This document shows, piece after piece, positions 1 through 8,792 of a stretch of 64,000 nucleotides of DNA. The stretch's first letter is position 1; each line of letters begins with the position of its first letter. The notes beneath the pieces were generated by a model. The model was not told the DNA's origin and made no database searches. It saw nothing but the letters and a program-made list of their open reading frames with translations. Source of the stretch: JAOUEA01 sp963810915. GTDB taxonomy: Bacteria; Actinomycetota; UBA4738; HRBIN12. The DNA lies in the NCBI GenBank assembly GCA_963810915.1, contig CAWEPH010000005.1, forward strand, positions 124,001 to 188,000. Direction: 5' to 3'. The position numbers and the translations under genes were made by a program.

Positions 1-63
1 CATCGCGACCACCAAGAGGACACTGACGACGCAGGTGCCGAGGACCATCCTCTTCGTCTTCAT
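1..63 (-). CDS. N-terminus of an exported or membrane-anchored protein (truncated by window edge)
   Basis: The first 21 codons are visible, read from an ATG at 63 towards the window edge: MKTKRMVLGTCVVSVLLVVAM. Two lysines and an arginine are followed by an uninterrupted hydrophobic stretch, the form of a signal peptide or N-terminal anchor. An AAGGAG sits five bases upstream of the ATG, which supports a real start. The Cys at residue 11 is not in a convincing lipobox. The rest of the gene is outside the window, so the function cannot be stated. Confidence 0.55.
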   Translation of the reverse strand, partial: MKTKRMVLGTCVVSVLLVVAM

Positions 64-228
64 CTCGACTCCTTCCGCTCGTCCGGTTCCGTTCACCGAC
101 AACATAGGTGGGAACCACGGCTCGGAAGGGGGTCTAGGTGCCCGCGGAGCGCCGCTCCCCCAGGCGGGGTATGACCTCGACCTTGGTAGAGGTGCGTTGG
201 GCGCTGGGGTGGCCGGGGCGGCGCCCAG

Positions 229-882
229 CTACGATCGTTCGGCCGAGTTGCCCTCTCCGCTCGTGAGCCCTTCGCGGTGCGCGTAGGCGACCGCCTGCGC
301 ACGGTTCTGCAGATGAAGCTTGTCGAGGATGTTCGTCACGTGGAACTTCACCGTGGGCACCGAGATCGCCAGCGTCTCGGCGATATCGCGGTTGGTACGC
401 CCTTCCGCAACGAGGCGGAGAACCTCCTCCTCCCGGCGTGTGAGCCAAGGCGCGGATGATGCCCCGCCCGCCTTCACCAGATGCGCCATGATCCGCCCGG
501 CGAGTCTTCGAGACAGGGGGGCGTCGCCGCGTTCGAGGGCATCGAGCAACCCCGAGAACTCGTCTGGCGGGGTGTTCTTCACGAGGTAGCCATGGGCGCC
601 GTCGCGGATCGCCTGGAACAGGTCGGCGTCACCCTCCGATACGGTGATCACCACCACACGTATGTCCGGCAACTCGCTCGCGATGATCCGCGTCGCCTCC
701 AGCCCTCCCATCCCCGGCATCGCGAGATCCATGAACACGACATCGGGGTGGTGCGCCCGGGCGAGATCGACCGCTCCGACCCCATCCACCGCCGTGCCGA
801 CGATGTCCCAACCGCGAGCGCGGAGAAGGCTCGAGAGCCCATCCAGGAAGAGCGGATGATCGTCGGCGAGCACCGCGCGCAT
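229..882 (-). CDS. NarL/LuxR-family response regulator
   Basis: This is a cytoplasmic DNA-binding response regulator of 217 residues, the usual family length. The N-terminal receiver domain (about 1-120) has the acidic pair D7-D8, the predicted phospho-acceptor D52 in VVFMDLAMPGMGG, and the conserved K in the YLVKN stretch. A LuxR-type helix-turn-helix follows (about 148-210), starting LTRREEEVLRLVAEGRTN and containing VKFHVTNILDKL. The gene starts four bases after the stop of the histidine kinase gene on the same strand, so the two form a two-component operon with the kinase first. The target genes are not evident. Confidence 0.93.
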   Translation of the reverse strand: MRAVLADDHPLFLDGLSSLLRARGWDIVGTAVDGVGAVDLARAHHPDVVFMDLAMPGMGGLEATRIIASELPDIRVVVITVSEGDADLFQAIRDGAHGYLVKNTPPDEFSGLLDALERGDAPLSRRLAGRIMAHLVKAGGASSAPWLTRREEEVLRLVAEGRTNRDIAETLAISVPTVKFHVTNILDKLHLQNRAQAVAYAHREGLTSGEGNSAERS

Positions 883-886
883 CTCC

Positions 887-2299
887 TCACCCCCCCACGG
901 ACGGAACCCTCAGCCGCACCGTCGTGCCGTCCCCCACGCTCGAGCGGACCTCGAGCGCGCCGCCGATCCCTTCGGCCCGCTCGCTCATGGTCCGTAGGCC
1001 GAGCCGCTTCGTCGGCTCCGCGGTCGAGAACCCCGCGCCGTCGTCGGCCACGGTGAGCTCGAGCTCCCCCTCCGATTCCACCAACCGGACCACGACGCGG
1101 CCCGCCTGTGCGTGACGGCGAACGTTCGACAGGGATTCCTGCGCGATCCGCAGCACCTGGTGCTGGACAGCGACGGGGAGGGCGGCCCCGACTCGAGGTC
1201 CGCCTTCGTACACGGTCGCTATCCCGGACTGCAGCCCATACTCCTGAACGTAGCCCTCGAGCACCTCGCCGAGGGGTCGATCGGCGTCGACGCAGGCCCG
1301 TAACCCCAAGATCGCCTCCCGCACCTGCCCACCGAGCGCGTCCGCGGCGCGTTCGAGATCATCGAGGTCCGCGGCCACCTCTTCGTGATGGCCTCGCTTC
1401 TGCAATTCCTTGGCGGCACGGATCCGCAACGTGAGGAAGCCGAGGAGCTGGCCGAGCTCGTCATGGAGATCTCGCGCGATCCGATCCCGCTCGTCAACGG
1501 TTGCCAACAGCTGGATCTCCTCGAGACGTCGCGCATTGTCGATCCCCGCAGAAGCAGCGACGCCGAACATCCCGAGGAGCAGCTCGTCCTCGTGCGTGAA
1601 CGGGGGTCGACTGCGTGACACCAGGACGGAACCCGCGGAGGGATCGTCACTCGGTACATCAACGCGGAGGGTGCCCGCTCCCTCGTCGGCATCGGCAGCG
1701 CCCATGACACCGTAGGCAGCGATCTCGCTGTCGGCTCCGGCCCCGGTCGTGACGACGTGGGCCGCGCGGTTGGCATCCAAGAGGTCGAGGGCACCCTCTG
1801 CGATCAGCGTGCGGAGACGCTGGAGCGATGGCTCCGCTGTGATCGCAACCGATCGTTCGTGGAGCATCTGGAGGCGCTTGGCTCGAAGGTCGAGTTCGTC
1901 GCGCATCCGCGCGAACGCACGAAGGATAGAGACAGTGATCGGCACCGTCCCCGCCGCGAGCATCGCCGTGAGCAGGTGCTCTGTCGTCTCGCTGAAGCGT
2001 CTGTCGTCGAGGAAGTAGAGCGCGAGTTCCATCAGGACGATCGCGGCACTCGGTAGCACCACGATCAGCACGCCGACCCGGCGCTGGCTGAGCGGGGAGG
2101 TCACCAAACGAGTGAACGATACGCCCGCGGCCAAGGCCAGCAGGAGCAGTGAGCCCCCGATCAGATAGACGGTGCCCGCCCAGCCGACTCCGCTCGCGGC
2201 GAGCAGCGCGGCCGTCGCCGCGCAGACAACCCCGCCGACGACGACCGCGATCAGAACAACAGTGCCGATGCGTCGTTCGCCCCTTGGACGTCGCGTCAT
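887..2299 (-). CDS. NarX/LiaS-type sensor histidine kinase
   Basis: This membrane histidine kinase of about 470 residues partners the adjacent NarL-type regulator. Four hydrophobic segments (about residues 12-36, 41-61, 75-96 and 109-126) are followed by a GAF-like segment and then the HisKA_3 box around DRIARDLHDELGQ, with the phospho-accepting His at about 279. The HATPase_c N box is QESLSNVRRHA and the G box DDGAGF. I chose the ATG at 2299: the frame can be extended 19 codons to a TTG at 2356, but that extension is not hydrophobic and has no ribosome site. The sensed signal is unknown; there is no large extracellular domain, so membrane or intracellular cues are likely. Confidence 0.9.
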   Translation of the reverse strand: MTRRPRGERRIGTVVLIAVVVGGVVCAATAALLAASGVGWAGTVYLIGGSLLLLALAAGVSFTRLVTSPLSQRRVGVLIVVLPSAAIVLMELALYFLDDRRFSETTEHLLTAMLAAGTVPITVSILRAFARMRDELDLRAKRLQMLHERSVAITAEPSLQRLRTLIAEGALDLLDANRAAHVVTTGAGADSEIAAYGVMGAADADEGAGTLRVDVPSDDPSAGSVLVSRSRPPFTHEDELLLGMFGVAASAGIDNARRLEEIQLLATVDERDRIARDLHDELGQLLGFLTLRIRAAKELQKRGHHEEVAADLDDLERAADALGGQVREAILGLRACVDADRPLGEVLEGYVQEYGLQSGIATVYEGGPRVGAALPVAVQHQVLRIAQESLSNVRRHAQAGRVVVRLVESEGELELTVADDGAGFSTAEPTKRLGLRTMSERAEGIGGALEVRSSVGDGTTVRLRVPSVGG

Positions 2300-2540
2300 G
2301 TCACATCCAGCAGCCTTCCCGCTCGTGCGGGATGCGCGTGGCCCCACTGTCGGCAAGATACTCGGCGTCGCCAGCCAGGCGTCCGGGCGTACGTCACCCT
2401 ATACACAGGCCCATCACCGCTACGATCGGCGTCGGGATCTCGTCGCACGGGCTCCATGTCCGCGCGCGGGCTTCGTTCGGCGAGTTGCCCGCGCCACCCT
2501 CGCTGATGCGGAAGACGTCGCGGCTCGCGAGGGCAGAGCG

Positions 2541-3102
2541 TCAGCGCATCGTCCAGGTGGGCTGCTTCTCAGGATCCAGGAACTGGATGAACGGCGATCC
2601 GTCCGACGCGAGGCCCACCACCGCACGGAGCTCGCCGTCGGGGTCCAGGAGCCTGAGCACCGGCGAGCCCTGCGCCGCGAGACCGAGGCGCACCCGCACC
2701 TTGCCGTCCTTGTCGTAGAGCCCGAGCGTGGGCGAGCCCTGCTCCGCGAGGCTGAAGACCTGCTTGAGGTCGCCCTCGGTCGACCTGCATCCCCATCGTG
2801 GGCGACGCCTCCGGCGCCAGGCCGAACTTCGCACGGATCCGGCCGTTCTTGTCGCCGAACGCGAGCGACGCGCTGCCGTCGGAGGAGAGGCCGAGCGTGG
2901 CGCGCACCTTGCCGTTCTCGTCGCCGATCGCGAGCCCGGCGCTGCCGTCGGCCCCGAGCCCGAACCGGGAGCGGACGTGTCCCTCGGGGTCGAGCATCGA
3001 GAAGAACGGCGTGTCGTCGCCCGAGAGGCCGATCCGCAGCCGGACCCGGCCTGCCTCGTCGACGACCTCGAACTCCTCGGCTCTGACGACGCGCTTCTTC
3101 AT
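2541..3102 (-). CDS. Protein of seven ~23-residue tandem repeats (frameshifted)
   Basis: The start MKKRVVRAEEFEVVDEAGR at 3102 has a GGGAG eight bases upstream. The protein then consists almost wholly of seven repeats with the pattern [VI]R-x-[RK]-[LFI]-GL-x(2)-D/EGSP-x(4)-D-x-[DEN]G[KHRE], for example VRATLGLSSDGSASLAFGDK. The fourth repeat is interrupted near 2780 by one extra base; beyond it the other frame resumes the repeat exactly (DLKQVFSLAEQGSPTLGLYD). Joined, the product is about 186 residues. There is no signal peptide or membrane segment. Repeats of this spacing could build a beta-solenoid or a stacked hairpin fold, which is inference. I do not recognise a named family. Confidence 0.7.
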
Positions 3103-3294
3103 GCGGCGGCTCTCCCGGAACCCGCGGCGGGGTGTGCGCGTATCCTCGCCCCTCCACGGGCCCGGCTCAAGTGTCCGGGGTGGATGCATGGGGATCGACC
3201 CCGGACATCGACGGGACGCGAAATGAGAGACCGCCGGGACCCGAGGGCTCCAGCGGTCTCTCAACCACACTGTATGCGGCAGCCTCGTCGTCGG

Positions 3295-4453
3295 TCAAGC
3301 CGGATGGCGCTTCCTGTCACTCTCGTTCCGGTTCCGGCGCCTCAGGCGCGCAGCAGCTCGGACCGCCGCGTGCACGCCTCGAGCCGCTCGGGCAGGGGCG
3401 TCGACGCCGATCCCGGGGCCCTGCGGCACCGCCATCGTCCCGTCGGGCGCCATCTCGAACGGCGCGGTGATGTCCTCGGGGAAGTAGCGGGCCGACGCGC
3501 TCGTGTCTCCCGGGAGCGTGAACCCCGGCAAGGAGGCCAGCGCGAGGTTGAGCGCGCGACCGATCCCCGTCTCCAACATGCCCCCGCACCAGACCGGCAC
3601 CCCGACGGCCCGCGCCACGTCGTGCACGCGGCGTCCCTCCAGCACGCCGCCCACGCGCCCCTGCTTGATGTTCACGATGCGGCACGCTCTCAACTCGATC
3701 GCCGCGGCCGCGTGCGCCGCCGAGCGGATCGACTCGTCGAGGCACAGGTCGGTGCGCACCTGGGCCTGGAGCTTGGCGTGATCGAGGAGGTCGTCGTAGC
3801 GCAGCGGCTGCTCCACCATCAGCAGGTCGCTCGCGTCGAGCCGATGGAACACGTCGGCATCCGCCAGGGTGTACGCGGCGTTGGCGTCCACGCTGAGGAG
3901 GATCTCGGGATGGGCGGCACGCACGGCCTCGACCCGCTCGACGTCGATGCCGGGCTCGATCTTCAACTTGATCCGCCGGTACCCCTCCGCGAGGTAGCCC
4001 GCCACCTGCTCGAGCAGCTCCTCCGCGGTCGCGGTGATGCCCACCGACACCCCGCACTCGACGCGGTCACGCACGCCGCCCAGGTAGGCGGACAGGGACG
4101 CGCCGCGCGCGCGCAGCTCCGCGTCGAGCACCGCGTTGACCAGCGTGCCCTTCGCCATGGGATTGCCGCGCACGAACGCGAAGATCTCGTCGAGTCCCTC
4201 GGACGGTGACGTCGCCCGCGCGGAAGAGCGCCGGCACGAGGAAGTCGCGCAGGACCAGCCAGGCGCCCTCGTTGAACTCCTCGCTGAAGCCGGGCTCGAT
4301 GTCCGCCACGCACTCGCCCCAGCCCTCCGCATCGTCCGTCTCCACGCGCGCGAGCACGCACACCTTCTCGGTCGACGTGCCGAAGCTGGTGCGGAACGGG
4401 CGCACGAGCGGGAGGCCCACCAGCCGGAGCTCGACCGCCCGCACGCGCGTCAC
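3295..4453 (-). CDS. o-Succinylbenzoate synthase / N-succinylamino acid racemase-like enolase-superfamily enzyme (frameshifted)
   Basis: This is an enolase-superfamily barrel enzyme. Visible catalytic features are the KLK motif in RRIKLKIEPG, the metal ligands D (SVDANAAYT), E (MVEQPL) and D (CLDES), and the second Lys in VNIKQGRVGG. The gene starts at a GTG (4453) that overlaps the stop of the upstream GNAT gene (GTGA). One extra base near 4201 separates the capping-domain start (RPFRTSFGTSTEK) from the rest (EGLDEIFAFVRGNP). MenC and N-succinylamino-acid racemases share this family. The coupled GNAT argues for the racemase role in D- to L-amino-acid conversion. No other menaquinone gene is nearby. 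Confidence 0.8.
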
Positions 4454-5206
4454 GCGGGCACCTCCCCGGGCGCGGCGAGCACGTACGTCGAGGCGCCGCG
4501 GTCGAAGCCGCAGACGATCCAGCCCGATCCCACACGCTCCTCCAGCGCCTCGGCGACGCGGTCGCGCTCGAGGCCGGCGGCGGCGGGGTCGGTTTCGCGC
4601 AGGACGGGATAGTCGCGGGGAACCGGGACGAGGTCGCCGTGCGCGGGTGCCGATCGCGGGCCCGGCTCCCGATCGAGCTCCCAGCGCACGACCAGACGGT
4701 CGCTGCGCTCTCCGGCGTTCAGCTCATCGGTCATGGCGCCGTAGAGGTTGCGGCGGAACCGATCAGCCAGTGCGCCGAGCTTGCCGAGGTTGAGCCAGGC
4801 GTTGCGCGCCTGCATCGGGTCGAACGTCCAGCGCACCAGATGGACGTCCTGGTCCAGGCAGTGCGCGCGCTGCGCGAGCTTCAGCGCGTGCCCCACGCCC
4901 TTGTGCCGGCGGTCCGGGAGGGCGGCGAGCATGTGGGAGTGGACGTGGAGCCCGTCCTCCGGATCGATCCCCGCCCACCCCAGCACGTAGCCGATCATCG
5001 CGTCGCCGTCGAAGGCGCCGTAGGGGGTGTTCCCCGATTCGCCGAGGGCCACGATCATCTCGGGCGGCATCAGGTCGTGCGAGCCCCACGTGGCGGACAT
5101 GACGACCTGGATGGTGCGCGCGTCCTCGCGCGAGGTGGCCGGCCTGAGCTCGACGCCCGCGGCCGCAGCGGCCGCGCGCGCCGTCTGCCACGGGGAGCGA
5201 TCCCAT
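4450..5206 (-). CDS. GNAT-superfamily acyltransferase (COG3375-like), start uncertain
   Basis: The clear part runs from MSATWGSHDLMPPEM (ATG at 5100) to the stop at 4450 and contains a GNAT core with RRHKGVGHALKLAQRA as the acyl-CoA loop. Homologous sense continues upstream (about 35 codons, including AGVELRPATSREDARTI), but the only nearby ATG (5206) is one base out of frame, so another extra base near 5187 is likely. The stop overlaps the GTG start of the enolase-superfamily gene. In Geobacillus a GNAT succinyltransferase is paired with N-succinylamino-acid racemase, and I infer a similar role here. Function moderate, start low confidence. Confidence 0.7.
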
Positions 5207-5230
5207 GGCGCGGGAGTCTATCCGGGGATG

Positions 5231-5263
5231 ACGAAGGCCCGCGGCGAACACGCGGGCCTTCGT
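5231..5263. terminator. Perfect 13-bp hairpin, probable intrinsic terminator
   Basis: ACGAAGGCCCGCG and CGCGGGCCTTCGT flank a 7-base loop. It lies 24 bases after the stop of the small membrane protein gene (5287-5472, minus strand). There is no T-run, as is common for GC-rich actinobacterial terminators. Confidence 0.7.
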
Positions 5264-5286
5264 CCGGAACCGTGGAGCCGCCGGAG

Positions 5287-5472
5287 CTAGCCGCCGGCCG
5301 GCGGTGGGAGCTCCTGCCACTCGACGTCGTCGAGGTCGTCGCCCTTGCGCCGCTTCACGATGGCCACGACGGCACCGACGATGGCCGCGATGAAGGCGAG
5401 CTTCATGAGCTTCCTGAAGAACCCGCCCTTCTTCTTGGTCTCGGTGTCTTCGATGACGATCTCCTCTGCCAT
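5287..5472 (-). CDS. Small single-pass membrane protein
   Basis: A 61-residue protein has an acidic start (MAEEIVIEDTETKKKGG), one hydrophobic segment (about 22-38, LAFIAAIVGAVVAIV), a basic stop-transfer KRRK and the tail DDLDDVEWQELPPP. GGAAGGAGG stands about eight bases before the ATG, one of the best ribosome sites in the window. Proteins of this form are common and unnamed in Actinobacteria. A strong hairpin follows the gene, so it is probably its own transcription unit. Function unknown. Confidence 0.8.
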   Translation of the reverse strand: MAEEIVIEDTETKKKGGFFRKLMKLAFIAAIVGAVVAIVKRRKGDDLDDVEWQELPPPAGG

Positions 5473-5621
5473 GAAGGTGCCCTCCTTCCGGGAACCGACC
5501 CGGGTCTTCCTCGGGGTCGGTTCCTCTACAGGGCATCGTAGCCCGTCTGCCTCAACCGCACGTACGTACCCAGCCTACGGGCTGCCGCCGATACCGTCGA
5601 GTGCGAACCTGTCGGGCGCGC

Positions 5622-7368
5622 CTAGGGACCACGGGCGATGCGGAAGATGGTGACGCCTCCGACGCGCTGGGGTCGCACCCCGAGCAACGAGGTCAGGCGA
5701 GGAACCACCCAGGTGGGCACATCCCCCACCACGACGGTCGTCACGCCGTAGTCCGCGACGAACGACGGGGCCGCGGCGATGCTGGCCTCGTCGATCCGAC
5801 CGCTGGCCAGGGCGAGGTAGCGGGGGTCATCGACGCCGCTCGGCGTGATCCCCAGGTATCCACCGGCCAGCTTGAACGCGTTGTCCGATGTCGCCTGCCA
5901 CAGCATCTGCTGACCCCTGTCGACGTCCACGATCCAGACGGTCGAGCCCTCCGGCAGGTACCTCCGGTAGATATCCGTCGAGAAGAACGGCGGGACGCGC
6001 ACGTCGGAGATCCAGACGTCCGCCGTGATGTTCGGCACGAGCAGGAGCACGGTCAGCCCCGCGACGCACCATCGCCAGACCGACCGGGGCGAGGCCGCGA
6101 GCCAGATCGCCACGCACACGGACGCGGCGAGGAACGCGAACATCATCATCCGCGCGGGCACTGCCCGACGGATCACGGGGATCGCCTGAACGACCCACCA
6201 CGGCATGGGCACCCGTACCGAGCCGAGCCACAACCAGGGCCCGATCGCGAGGACGAGCGCCACGGCGAAGGAGAGCAGGAGCACGTTCGTCCGCGGGCGG
6301 CCGCGCTGCGTGATCCACAGGTGAACCAGGATCGCGATCAACGTGATCGGGACGTACCACCCGAACCGCTCGAACGTGACGAAGCGCTCCAGCGCGGGTC
6401 CGGCCGCGGGCCAGTGACCGAACGGCGCCGTCGGTCCGGGCAGGACGAACCTGAGGAGATCGGCCCCGTAGCTCACGGTGCTCCGCGAGCTCGCCGGATC
6501 GATGAAGAGGGACCGATACGGTTGGGGGAAGACGAACGCGACGTAGAGGAACGGACTCACGATCACCGCCGAGAGCCCGTAGGCCGCCGCGCACCACCCG
6601 CCGGTCGCGAGGACGCGGTGTCGGTCCGCGACCGGCACGGTTGCGAGCGCGAGCGCTCCGACGACGAGCCCGAACAGCGCGGCGGTGGCGTAGACCTCCG
6701 TGAAGATCCCGAACTGGAGGCTGAGCGACGGTGGCCATCAGCACCACGAACGGGACCGGCCGTAGGGATCCTTCGTATCGGCGGAGGACCAGGTACCCGC
6801 AGACCGGGATCAGGAAGGCCCAGCTCAGGTCGATGTGGCCCGCTGCGAACTGCGCCATCACGTAGGAGGAGAACCCGAAGATGAACCCCCCGACGACGGA
6901 GGGCGCGAAGACGCCGGTCACGCGCCGGCAGAGCAGGTAAGCGGTCCAGGCGGACAGGGGGGGCGCGAGCAGCGCCGCGAGGTTGAACGTCACCACGGGC
7001 CCGAGCGAGGTCGTGAGCGGAGCCAGCAGCACCCCCGGCACGGGTGCGATCGTGGTCCACGTCAGGTTGATGCCGAGCGGCGACCAGACCTGGCTCGTGT
7101 ACAGGGGATCGGCCCCGTGCGTCAGGGCCCACGGCCACCAGTGCAGCGCCCAGATGAAGAACGATCCGTCCCAGGGAACGACGGCCAGTTTCCGATCCGC
7201 GAGATGCGGCAGGATCATCGGTCCGAACAGCGCGAGCGTGACCCCGAGGTAGGCGAGGAACGCGCCGAGGTGCTGCCGTCGTACCCTCGAGACATCCGGT
7301 TGCGTGCCGTCCCGCGAGCGCGTGTCCGCGGCCTCCCCTGCCATCACCTCCCCGGGTTCCGCGCCCAT
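5622..7368 (-). CDS. Large polytopic membrane protein, GT-C glycosyltransferase-like (frameshifted)
   Basis: The start at 7368 has GGAGG four bases upstream. After a short cytoplasmic leader the protein has about ten hydrophobic segments, with motifs such as PWDGSFFIWALHWWPW and the acidic residues that GT-C enzymes carry in the first periplasmic loop. The C-terminal ~120 residues are soluble. The frame breaks near 6726, where removal of one C in GAGCGAC (plus strand) gives a continuous ATVLSLQFGIFTEVYATAA. Full length is about 580 residues. Assignment to GT-C or YfhO-type transferases rests on topology, not on a defining motif; the substrate is unknown. Confidence 0.65.
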
Positions 7369-7512
7369 CCCGCCTCCGGTCCGTCTGCATCAGCGCGCCG
7401 TCGAGCGACGGCGACGTGCTCATCCTGGCGCACGGACGAGCGTGGCGTGCGGCGAAGCGCCAGGCCCCGACGGCGACCGCGGGCCCCGCCATCCACGACC
7501 TAGACTCCTCGG

Positions 7513-8205
7513 GTGGATCAGGCCCAGGTCGCGTCGTTCCTCGCGCAGACACGGTTGTTCGCCGGGCTCGACCGAGCAGCCCTCGCGACGCTCGCCGCCG
7601 AGGGCCACGAACGCGCGTACAAGCGCCGCGCGTCGATCTTCCACGAAGGCGATCCGGGAGACACGTTCTACGTCGTCGTGCGCGGCGCCGTGAAGGTGTA
7701 CGTCACGTCATCCCAGGGAGCCGAGATGGTGCTCACGACCGCGCGGCCACCCGACACCCTCGGCGAGGTGTCGCTCTTCGACGAGGGGCCACGCTCGGCG
7801 TCGGCCGAGGCCCTGGAGCCGGTGCGCGCGCTCACGTTCGCGCGCAGCACGGTGCTCGGGGTGGCCGAGCGCGATCCGCTCATCTCCGAAGCATTGCTCC
7901 ATGCGGCGGGCGCGCTGCTCCGACGGCTCACGTCGCAGACGGCAGACCTCGTGTTCCTCGATCTCGAGGGCCGCATCGCGAAGCTGATCGCCGATTCGGC
8001 CGAGGCTCGCGGGCGCCCGCACGCGGATGCGCTCGTCCTCGATCTCGACTTCACGCAAGCCGAGCTGGCCGCGATGGTCGGCGGCTCGCGTCAGAGCGTG
8101 AACCAGATCCTCCGGGCGCTCGAGGGTCGCGGCTTCCTCGAGATGGGCCGGCGCACGATCACGGTCAACGACCTCGCCGCGCTCCGACGGCGCGCCTCGA
8201 TGTGA
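7513..8205 (+). CDS. Crp/Fnr-family transcriptional regulator
   Basis: This 230-residue cytoplasmic regulator begins with a cyclic-nucleotide-binding-type beta-roll (about 10-120; FHEGDPGDTFYVVVRGAVKVY, LGEVSLFDEGPRSASAEA). A long dimer helix follows, then a winged helix with TQAELAAMVGGSRQSVNQILRAL as recognition helix. The roll has the phosphate-cassette-like GEVSLFDEGPRSA, so it may bind cAMP or a related ligand. There is no Fnr-type N-terminal Cys cluster. The start is a GTG at 7513. It is divergent from the membrane protein gene at 5622-7368 and may regulate it. Confidence 0.92.
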   Translation: MDQAQVASFLAQTRLFAGLDRAALATLAAEGHERAYKRRASIFHEGDPGDTFYVVVRGAVKVYVTSSQGAEMVLTTARPPDTLGEVSLFDEGPRSASAEALEPVRALTFARSTVLGVAERDPLISEALLHAAGALLRRLTSQTADLVFLDLEGRIAKLIADSAEARGRPHADALVLDLDFTQAELAAMVGGSRQSVNQILRALEGRGFLEMGRRTITVNDLAALRRRASM

Positions 8206-8309
8206 CGACTGTCGCCAACACGACACCTCCTGCGTCCGCCACCCGACAGATCCGCTCCCCGCTCGCGCCGACGATGAGCGCATCGTCGAGGAGGGAAGGA
8301 GTGGGAAGG

Positions 8310-8567
8310 ATGGCCACCTACACAGGAGGTGCGCAGGCCAAGCCCGGAGTCGGCGCGATGCTCTGGCTCACCGTCATCGCCTTCGTCGTGGCCGCGGTCG
8401 TCGTGATCGCGCTGGTCGCGACGCAGAGCGGAACGCCACTGTCGAGTCACCCCGTCACCGGTCAGACGCAGGGTCATCAGATCGAGGTCCCGGCAGGCAA
8501 GGGCGGACCCTTGCAGCCCCGGACGGTTCCCCTGGGGAGCGGGATCTGCCACCAGTGTGCGCCGTGA
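8310..8567 (+). CDS. Small membrane-anchored protein with C-terminal CxxC
   Basis: The protein has 85 residues: a short N-terminus, one membrane span (about 16-38, AMLWLTVIAFVVAAVVVIA) and an exported tail that ends GSGICHQCAP. The CxxC in the last six residues could bind metal or form a disulfide. AAGGAG lies eight bases before the ATG; an in-frame GTG at 8301 is an alternative. A strong terminator follows. I do not recognise a family. Confidence 0.7.
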   Translation: MATYTGGAQAKPGVGAMLWLTVIAFVVAAVVVIALVATQSGTPLSSHPVTGQTQGHQIEVPAGKGGPLQPRTVPLGSGICHQCAP

Positions 8568-8580
8568 CGACTCCCCGACG

Positions 8581-8611
8581 ACCGAGGGCCGGCTACCAGC
8601 CGGCCCTCGGT
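8581..8611. terminator. 14-bp hairpin terminator
   Basis: ACCGAGGGCCGGCT and AGCCGGCCCTCGGT surround a 3-base loop, 14 bases after the stop of the small membrane protein. It marks the left border of the accessory island. Confidence 0.8.
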
Positions 8612-8621
8612 CGTGTCTCAT

Positions 8622-8660
8622 GGGGGCCTGGACAGACTTGAACCATCGACCCCCTCCTTG
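8622..8660 (-). repeat. Degenerate tRNA 3'-end fragment (island trace E)
   Basis: Read on the minus strand this is a T-arm plus acceptor end (GTCGATGGTTCAAG, then CCAGGCCCC) close to the 3' half of the tRNA-Ile at 28560-28637, with several changes. The conserved arm sequence seen beside copies at 9.9, 16.1, 17.6 and 18.2 kb is not recognisable here. It is probably the oldest integration scar. Confidence 0.5.
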
Positions 8661-8792
8661 GTCAACCTTGCCGATGCTGGCCCGAGTTGGACCTTGCGCC
8701 GGGCGGCGGCGCCGTACTTCAATGTCGCGTATCTCACGCTGCGCGGACGGGCTCGCGTACGGACCCGAGGCTGCGCACCGAAGGAGGCAGGG

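Noticed and set aside
887..2356. The histidine kinase starting at TTG 2356
   Set aside because: The extra 19 residues are polar and Gly/Ser-rich, and no ribosome site is present; the ATG at 2299 directly precedes the basic residues and first span.
8622..8660. Trace E as a functional tRNA
   Set aside because: Only T-arm and acceptor are present; no D-arm or anticodon arm can be folded upstream.
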